10,003 nucleotides of DNA, taken from Chthoniobacterales bacterium. GTDB taxonomy: Bacteria; Verrucomicrobiota; Verrucomicrobiia; Chthoniobacterales; UBA10450. Positions within the stretch are counted from its first letter, which is position 1, and the number at the start of each line of letters is the position of its first letter. Made by a program: the position numbers and the translations under genes. Below are positions 5,925-10,003 of the stretch, piece by piece. The stretch covers positions 1 to 10,003 of the forward strand of contig JAICXG010000095.1 in assembly GCA_025980625.1 (NCBI GenBank), read 5' to 3'. The notes beneath the pieces were generated by a model. It searched no databases. It was not told the DNA's origin and was given only the letters and a program-made list of their open reading frames with translations.

Positions 5925-7874
5925 ATGAAGAAACCCTGGGAAGTTTTTGAACGCGCGCTCAACGCGGGCAAGCTGCTTGCGTCGACCGCGCATCACCTTC
6001 GTCGCGCGCTCGAGCATCCAAGTTCGCCAGTTGACCTTCTCTCGATCGTCCAACTGGTGGAAGCGGAGGAATGGACGGAGCTGAACGACCGGTTTTATAC
6101 CTCGCTCGCTTTTGGCACGGGAGGAATTCGAGGGCGGACAATCGGCAAGATTGTGACGCAGGCGGAGCGCGGCACGCCTAACGAACTAGGCCGGCCGGAA
6201 TTCCCCTGCGTCGGGACAAACGCGATGAATTACGACGGTATCCGGCGCGCCACCCAGGGTCTGGTCGATTACGTGAAGGAATGGTGCGCTCGCCAAAAGA
6301 TCCCGGGCCGGCCGAAAATCGTCATCGCGCACGACACCCGGTTTTTCTCCCGCGAATTTACCGAGCTGGCGGCGGATATTGCGATCCGGAACGGTTGTGA
6401 TGCCTGCACCTTTGAAGGACCGCGCTCGACGCCGGAGCTCTCGTTTGCCGTCCGGCAGCTGCGGGCGAGCGCGGGGATCGTCATCACCGCGAGCCACAAC
6501 CCGCCGCATGACAACGGATTCAAAGCCTACTTCAGCGACGGCGCGCAGGTCATCGAGCCGCACGCCAGCGGGATTATCGCAAAGGTGAATGCGGCCGGCG
6601 ATTCCCCGCCTAACGAGCAAAGGGGCGAACTCATCACATTCGGGAGCGACCTCGATGAAGCCTACATGGCGCAACTCGAGACCCTCGTCCTCGATCCTGG
6701 TTTGGTCCGTTCCGAGCGCGACCTGCGGATTGTCTACACTCCGCTCCACGGCACCGGGAGCGTAATCGTAAAACCGATGCTCGCGCGGCTCGGGTTCAAC
6801 TTCAAAGTCGTGCAAGAGCAGGACCGGTTCGATGGCCGTTTTCCGACCGTGAAATCTCCGAACCCGGAGAACGCCGAAGCGTTGACCCTGGCGATCGAGC
6901 AGGCCCGCCTAACGAATGCCGATCTCGTGATTGCGACCGATCCGGATTGCGACCGGATGGGCGTGGCTTTCCGTGACGCGAGGGGCGAGATGCAATTGCT
7001 CAGCGGCAACCAGACGAATGCAATGCTCGCATATTACCGCGCGAAAACGCTCTTCGATCAGGGCGTGCTCAACGCGGAGAACGCAGGGCGCGCGGTCATT
7101 ATCACGACGTTCGTCACGACCGAAATGCAGAAAGCGATCGCGCAAAAATTCGGGCTTCGCCTGGTCGAGACGCTGACCGGTTTCAAATACATCGGCGCGA
7201 AAATGGAGAAATACGAGCGCGCCGTTCCACTCCCGGCCGGGCGCGATTATCGCGATCTCGCGGCAGAGGAATCGCGCCGGCTGCGCCTCGCGCATTCTGG
7301 ATTTGTGATTTTCGCCGGCGAAGAAAGCTACGGCTACAGCGGGGCCGATTTCGTGCGCGACAAGGATGGCAACGGCGCCGCCGTCATGTTCTGCGAAGTG
7401 GCGGCCTATGCGAAGTCGCGTGGCCTAACGATCGACGGATTGCTCGATCAGATCTATCGCGAGCTCGGCTATTACGGCGAGAAGAATGGCTCGATCACTT
7501 TCGAAGGCGCGGAAGGCGCGGAGAAAATCCAGCGGCTCCTGCAGTCCTACGAAAGGAATCCGCCTAACGAGATGCTGGAGAGCAAAGTGGTTTCGGCGCG
7601 CAATTTTGAGACGGAAACGATTCGCGATGTCGAAGGCGACGCGATTCCGAAACAGATGATGCTCATTTTCGAGCTAGCCGACAAAACCCGCGTCGCGGTG
7701 CGCGGTTCCGGCACCGAGCCCAAGATCAAGTATTACCTCTTTGCGCAGCGTCGTCCGGAAAAGGGTGAGTTCACCCAGGCGGAGCTGGACGCGATCAAAC
7801 CCCAGATCGGCAAGAGGCTGGAGAAGCTCTGGCGCTGGCTGCAGGAGGACGCCGGGCGTCGCGTGAGCTCATAG
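5925..7874 (+). CDS. Phospho-sugar mutase (phosphoglucomutase/phosphomannomutase family)
   Basis: A cytoplasmic alpha-D-phosphohexomutase that moves phosphate between C1 and C6 of glucose or mannose, linking glycolysis with glycogen, cell-wall and surface sugar synthesis. With ATG 5925 the protein has 649 residues, longer than the 460-580 usual for bacteria. All four active-site motifs are present in order: catalytic phosphoserine S190 in TASHNPPHDNG; metal loop D339, D341, D343 in DPDCDR; sugar-specificity loop GEESYG (465-470); and phosphate loop RGSGTEPKIK (593-602). The GEESYG loop and overall length point to the phosphoglucomutase-like (PgcA-type) branch. An in-frame TTG at 5877 would add 16 unconserved residues; neither start has a clear ribosome site. 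Five copies of the recurrent 9-mer lie in this gene, three read as Pro-Asn-Glu and two as Leu-Thr. A link with the upstream aromatic pathway is not evident. Confidence 0.93.
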   Translation: MKKPWEVFERALNAGKLLASTAHHLRRALEHPSSPVDLLSIVQLVEAEEWTELNDRFYTSLAFGTGGIRGRTIGKIVTQAERGTPNELGRPEFPCVGTNAMNYDGIRRATQGLVDYVKEWCARQKIPGRPKIVIAHDTRFFSREFTELAADIAIRNGCDACTFEGPRSTPELSFAVRQLRASAGIVITASHNPPHDNGFKAYFSDGAQVIEPHASGIIAKVNAAGDSPPNEQRGELITFGSDLDEAYMAQLETLVLDPGLVRSERDLRIVYTPLHGTGSVIVKPMLARLGFNFKVVQEQDRFDGRFPTVKSPNPENAEALTLAIEQARLTNADLVIATDPDCDRMGVAFRDARGEMQLLSGNQTNAMLAYYRAKTLFDQGVLNAENAGRAVIITTFVTTEMQKAIAQKFGLRLVETLTGFKYIGAKMEKYERAVPLPAGRDYRDLAAEESRRLRLAHSGFVIFAGEESYGYSGADFVRDKDGNGAAVMFCEVAAYAKSRGLTIDGLLDQIYRELGYYGEKNGSITFEGAEGAEKIQRLLQSYERNPPNEMLESKVVSARNFETETIRDVEGDAIPKQMMLIFELADKTRVAVRGSGTEPKIKYYLFAQRRPEKGEFTQAELDAIKPQIGKRLEKLWRWLQEDAGRRVSS

Positions 7875-7910
7875 CCAGTCCTGGCTTCAGCGCGCCGGGA
7901 GCGCGCATTC
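7873..7910 (+). terminator. Probable hairpin terminator between convergent genes
   Basis: Two hairpins follow the mutase stop codon. AGCCA/TGGCT (7873-7877 and 7882-7886) has a 4-base loop; GCGCGC/GCGCGC (7890-7895 and 7901-7906) has a 5-base loop and is followed by the AT-rich ATTCATTATT. The gap lies between two converging genes, where termination is expected. The T tract is weak, so an intrinsic terminator is likely but not certain. Confidence 0.45.
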
Positions 7911-7956
7911 ATTATTCGTCATCGATTTTCGTGGCACCGCCGAATCCGCATCACGC

Positions 7957-8679
7957 CTAAAGCTCGCCCAGGTTTTTCTGCAGCAGCTGTTGCAGGGCGC
8001 GCGGCCGGATCAGGGTGATGGCGTTGTCTTTCACCTGCACCAGTTTTTGCTCGCGAAATTTTGCCAGGGTGCGTGAAAGCGTTTCGCTCGTCGTGCCCAT
8101 CTCCGCGGCCAGCACACGCTTGGTGCGATCGAGTTGCACGATCACAGACTCGTTAGGCAAGGGGCGCGGGCAACGTTTCAGGAGCCAGTTGGCGAGCCGC
8201 GTTTCCATGTCCTTGAGGGTGAGATCATCGAGCAAGGCCACGAGGACCCGCAGGTGTTGACTCACCGAACCGAGCATGCGCAACGCCAGCTCCGGCCGGC
8301 TGCGGAGGAGGTCGATGAAATCGCGTTTCGGAATCAGCAGCACCGTGCTTTCCATGGTGGCGCGCGCATCGGCCGGATAACCGCTATCAGTCGCGAGGCT
8401 CGCCTCGGCAAAGGATTCCACCGGCTGGAAAAGATGGATCACCTGCTCCTTCCCCGCCGCGCTCACGCGATGGACGTTGATTCCGCCGCGTTGCACGATG
8501 TAAAAACCTTCCGACGGATCGCCTTCACGAAAGAGATAGTCGCGTTTGGCGAGCTGTTTCGGAACCGCACAGGCGGCAATCGCCGATATATCCGCCGCCG
8601 GCAGCCCGAGGAAGAGCTGACAGCTGCGCAGCGTATTTTCGATGACGAGCTGTTTGAATTCTCCGCCTTTCAATGGCAC
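7957..8679 (-). CDS. Crp/Fnr-family transcriptional regulator
   Basis: A 240-residue regulator with an N-terminal cyclic-nucleotide-binding-type barrel (about residues 20-115, FREGDPSEGFYIVQRGGINV and FAEASL), a long dimer helix, and a C-terminal winged helix (about 160-225). The recognition helix region TTSETLSRTLAKF carries E199, S202 and R203 in the E-x-x-S-R pattern that in FNR/DNR proteins reads TTGAT half sites. The FNR four-Cys cluster pattern is missing, and the Arg-Ser pair that binds cAMP in E. coli CRP is replaced (YPADARA), so the effector is unknown. The GTG at 8679 is chosen because AGGTG lies 6 bases upstream; GTG at 8688 overlaps that site. One recurrent 9-mer copy (8150-8158) is read as Pro-Asn-Glu. 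It is convergent with the mutase and divergent from the hibernation-factor pair. Confidence 0.92.
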   Translation of the reverse strand: MPLKGGEFKQLVIENTLRSCQLFLGLPAADISAIAACAVPKQLAKRDYLFREGDPSEGFYIVQRGGINVHRVSAAGKEQVIHLFQPVESFAEASLATDSGYPADARATMESTVLLIPKRDFIDLLRSRPELALRMLGSVSQHLRVLVALLDDLTLKDMETRLANWLLKRCPRPLPNESVIVQLDRTKRVLAAEMGTTSETLSRTLAKFREQKLVQVKDNAITLIRPRALQQLLQKNLGEL

Positions 8680-8685
8680 GCAAAA

Positions 8686-8690
8686 CACCT
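8686..8690 (-). promoter_or_regulatory. Ribosome binding site deciding the regulator start
   Basis: On the minus strand AGGTG is followed by 6 bases and then GTG at 8679-8677, ideal spacing for initiation. The GTG at 8688 sits inside this site and so is the poorer start candidate. Confidence 0.5.
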
Positions 8691-8893
8691 AACGGAAATA
8701 AAGCGATTCGTCCCCTCAAAAAAATCCGCCAAAGATCGCTCCTCAGTAAAAGACGGCGCGAAGCTTCCTCCAGAAATAGCGCCGGTGATGAAAATTCAGT
8801 ATTTCCACCGCCCTCGAGATAGTTAGTCAGAAGCTATCAGTCTAATCAATTATGAGTCTTAGCAAGCGGCAGCGCTGACCTCTATGATGGAGC
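8691..8893. other. Divergent intergenic region between the regulator and the hibernation-factor genes
   Basis: About 200 bases with no convincing gene, more AT-rich than its surroundings, including seven consecutive A at 8718-8724. It must hold the promoters of both divergent units. On the plus strand TATGAT (8883-8888) with TTAGCA (8859-8864) 18 bases upstream is a fair promoter pair, but it lies so close to the ATG at 8894 that the message would be nearly leaderless. A single FNR-like half site ATCAA occurs at 8845-8849 without a proper partner. Nothing clear was found for the minus-strand promoter. Confidence 0.45.
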
Positions 8894-9355
8894 ATGACAG
8901 CAAGACTTCCGGGCACGTTCAGACCTCATTATCGAACGCTTCAGGCGGCCTCGCTTCCCCCGGCGGTTTCTTTTTCGCGCGCCACAGAACAATCGGATGG
9001 CGGCCAGAACGCGACGGGGAAAAAGAACGCCCTGATTGACTTGAGCCGGCCTTTTGAAGAGATCGTCTCAGCCATCCTTTCCCTGCCCTGGGGTGACGCC
9101 GGTTCAGAGAACCTGATGACCGCAGCCGAACTCCGGAGATTTCTCCGCGGGTTATTTGAGGCCGCCAATGGCCGTCAGGTCGAAACCGCCCTTGGTTTGA
9201 TACCGATCGCCCCGCCAGTGGCCGAATTCTTGCGAGCAAAACCGTACCAGGCAACCAATCGGATCGATTTTCTGATACAGGTCGCGATGCGCATCCTTTC
9301 GGGCCCCGATGATTTCGCAAACGAAACATCCAACGGGTGCGACAAGGATGAGTAA
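8894..9355 (+). CDS. Unrecognised protein encoded just before the HPF/RaiA gene
   Basis: I do not recognise this 153-residue protein. It has no signal peptide or membrane helix. The first 45 or so residues are low in predicted structure and rich in Ser, Thr, Pro and Arg; the rest is helical and hydrophobic-patterned (PFEEIVSAILSLPWGD, LRRFLRGLFEAAN, FLIQVAMRIL), with a Pro/Ile-rich loop GLIPIAPPVAEF between. Its stop TAA overlaps the ATG of the next gene by 8 bases (9348-9355), and codon use looks like that of the neighbours, both of which support a real gene coupled to HPF. The start is uncertain: ATG 8894 has GGAG only one base away, too close to work well, so a start further downstream is possible. 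A longer overlapping minus-strand frame is judged spurious. Confidence 0.55.
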   Translation: MTARLPGTFRPHYRTLQAASLPPAVSFSRATEQSDGGQNATGKKNALIDLSRPFEEIVSAILSLPWGDAGSENLMTAAELRRFLRGLFEAANGRQVETALGLIPIAPPVAEFLRAKPYQATNRIDFLIQVAMRILSGPDDFANETSNGCDKDE

Positions 9356-9707
9356 CCTGCCAATCCATGTCACGACTCACCACCTGCGCCTGAGCGACGC
9401 GCTGAGTGAGTTCGTGCGTAAGAAGATCACGCCGGTGCAGCGCTTCGCGAATGACGCGCTCGCGGCTGATATTGTTTTGCGCCGGCATAATGGTGCCAGG
9501 CGCTGTTTCTCGGCCAGTGCCCGACTCGCCCTGCCCGGGCGCGATGTGCACAGCCGAGCCGTTCATGTCGATTTGTATGCCGCGATCAGGCAGCTGTTCA
9601 TCAAGCTTGCGCGCCACTTGCGAAAACGAAAGACACGGCGTGGCCGGGCGGTAAGATTTCGAGAGATAGCGAGAAACCATCCAAAGATGGGCTTTCTCTT
9701 CCGTTAG
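9348..9707 (+). CDS. HPF/RaiA-type ribosome hibernation factor (sigma-54 modulation family)
   Basis: A 119-residue protein of the short HPF/RaiA kind, which binds the 30S decoding region in stationary phase or stress and keeps ribosomes idle. The family's beta-alpha-beta-beta-beta-alpha order can be followed: PIHVTTHHLRLSDALSEFV, the helix VRKKITPVQRF, strand AADIVLRRH, strand CFSASARLALPGRDVHSRA, and the helix VDLYAAIRQLFIKLARHLRKRK. The DLYAAI motif and basic surface are typical. The long-HPF C-terminal dimerisation domain is absent; instead there is a basic 25-residue tail. ATG 9348 is chosen because the conserved strand begins right after it; the frame is open back to 9309. The start lies inside the end of the upstream gene, so translation is probably coupled. 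The nearby Crp/Fnr regulator could control it, but this is inference. Confidence 0.8.
   Translation: MSNLPIHVTTHHLRLSDALSEFVRKKITPVQRFANDALAADIVLRRHNGARRCFSASARLALPGRDVHSRAVHVDLYAAIRQLFIKLARHLRKRKTRRGRAVRFREIARNHPKMGFLFR
9671..9698 (+). terminator. Hairpin at the end of the HPF gene, possible terminator or attenuator
   Basis: GAGAAACCATC (9671-9681), a CAAA loop and GATGG-GC-TTTCTC (9686-9698) form an 11-pair stem with a 2-base bulge, ending 6 bases before the HPF stop codon and followed by a pyrimidine-rich TTCC. It overlaps coding sequence, and the T tract is poor, so it may only weaken read-through into the next gene or stabilise the message end. Confidence 0.35.
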
Positions 9708-9740
9708 TCGGACCGACAGTTATAAGGCCGGTGCCTAAAT

Positions 9741-9744
9741 GGAG
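9741..9744 (+). promoter_or_regulatory. Ribosome binding site of the last gene
   Basis: GGAG is followed by 6 bases and ATG at 9751. An in-frame ATG at 9739 overlaps this site and is therefore less likely to be the start. Confidence 0.6.
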
Positions 9745-9750
9745 ATAACT

Positions 9751-10003
9751 ATGTCTGTGATAACTATACTTTTGATCCTTTTTCTGGGTGCCGCGCTGTG
9801 GCTGGTTCTGCGAATGGCACAACCGCGAAGGCGGACTGGAACGCTGCGCCTCTTATCAATCCCGGTCGCGGAGAGAGGGCAGCCGGCGCGGCCTGCAGAG
9901 GCGCCGGTTATGATCAGCGCGGCTGATCATCAGGAGCTTGGTGCGGCGATCGCGGCGGCGAGGAAACTCACTGCCAGGGCCGGCAAAATGCGCTCACTCC
10001 AAG
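9751..10003 (+). CDS. N-terminus of a membrane-anchored protein of unknown function (partial)
   Basis: The reading frame is open from ATG 9751 to the window end, giving 84 residues; the 3' end is missing. Residues 2-21 (SVITILLILFLGAALWLVL) form one strong membrane helix followed by a basic stretch (PRRR), which places the rest in the cytoplasm. The remainder is rich in Ala, Arg and Pro, with a helical segment starting at DHQELGAAIAAARKL. A well-spaced GGAG site supports the start. It lies 43 bases after the HPF stop and may share its transcript unless the hairpin at 9671-9698 ends it. The family cannot be named from this fragment. A 19-base inverted repeat (9911-9929) lies within the coding part. 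Confidence 0.65.
   Translation, partial: MSVITILLILFLGAALWLVLRMAQPRRRTGTLRLLSIPVAERGQPARPAEAPVMISAADHQELGAAIAAARKLTARAGKMRSLQ

Larger units (their letters stand above)
273..8158. repeat. Twelve dispersed exact copies of the 9-mer GCCTAACGA
   Basis: Plus-strand GCCTAACGA occurs at 2151, 3950, 5558, 5806, 6176, 6608, 6907, 7423 and 7562; TCGTTAGGC (minus-strand copies) occurs at 273, 4876 and 8150 (first base given for each). Near matches are CGTTAGGC at 3116-3123, GCCTAACAA at 4452-4460 and CCTAACG at 8688-8694. About 0.08 exact copies would be expected by chance on both strands with equal base use. Copies lie in hmgA, the PTPS gene, the DUF1801 gene (two), the mutase (five) and the Crp/Fnr gene, plus two in short non-coding leaders. 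Flanking bases are not conserved, except that the copies at 4871-4884 and 6608-6621 share the longer word GCCTAACGAGCAAA. The role is unknown; a DNA-uptake-type or other genome signal is the leading guess. Confidence 0.9.

Noticed and set aside
273..8158. Integron attC sites, because GCCTAAC and GTTAGGC equal attC core sequences
   Set aside because: attC sites need paired inverted cores with an intervening imperfect palindrome between gene cassettes. Here copies are single, mostly inside long housekeeping-type genes, and no integrase is present.
8845..8849. FNR-type binding site in the divergent region
   Set aside because: Only one ATCAA half site was found; the neighbouring ATCAG is in direct rather than inverted orientation, so the TTGAT-N4-ATCAA palindrome is not met.
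8919..9680. A 253-residue open frame on the minus strand
   Set aside because: It is antisense to the HPF/RaiA gene, which has clear family features, and to its coupled partner. The translation shows no recognisable domain and no ribosome site was seen.

Overview
The window looks like chromosomal DNA of a GC-rich, Gram-negative, probably aerobic heterotroph. An Omp85/BamA-type barrel end gives the outer membrane, and two oxygen-dependent iron dioxygenases give the aerobic life. Gene content and codon use fit a soil Verrucomicrobium or a relative, but that placement is an inference; no rRNA or other taxonomic marker is present. No tRNA, CRISPR array, transposase or prophage was seen.

Layout. 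Positions 2-154 hold the C-terminus of an outer-membrane barrel protein. After a short gap with a good sigma70-type promoter (221-249), a run of eight same-strand, closely spaced genes follows: hppD (4-hydroxyphenylpyruvate dioxygenase), hmgA (homogentisate 1,2-dioxygenase), folE (GTP cyclohydrolase I), a three-domain 6-pyruvoyl-tetrahydropterin synthase (PTPS) fusion, a small membrane protein, a YjbR/MmcQ-type protein, a DUF1801/OmdA-type protein, and a phosphoglucomutase/phosphomannomutase. A convergent Crp/Fnr-type regulator follows on the minus strand. Diverging from it after about 200 bases come an unrecognised gene, a translationally coupled HPF/RaiA-type ribosome hibernation factor, and the start of a membrane-anchored protein cut by the window end.

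How the genes work together. HppD and HmgA are consecutive steps of tyrosine breakdown (4-hydroxyphenylpyruvate to homogentisate to maleylacetoacetate). FolE and PTPS are the first two steps of tetrahydrobiopterin synthesis, the cofactor of phenylalanine hydroxylase, which makes tyrosine from phenylalanine. The cluster therefore reads as a phenylalanine/tyrosine catabolic operon carrying its own pterin cofactor branch. The hydroxylase, sepiapterin reductase, maleylacetoacetate isomerase and fumarylacetoacetase are not in the window.

Two things stand out. First, the 9-mer GCCTAACGA (TCGTTAGGC on the other strand) occurs 12 times, mostly inside unrelated genes and in two reading frames, at a density like that of known DNA-uptake sequences. 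Second, the three PTPS domains have lost complementary parts of the active site: the third keeps zinc ligands and catalytic Cys but lacks the usual Asp-His pair, while the first two keep Asp-His but lack the Cys and some or all zinc ligands. This suggests a covalent pseudo-trimer with divided catalytic labour.
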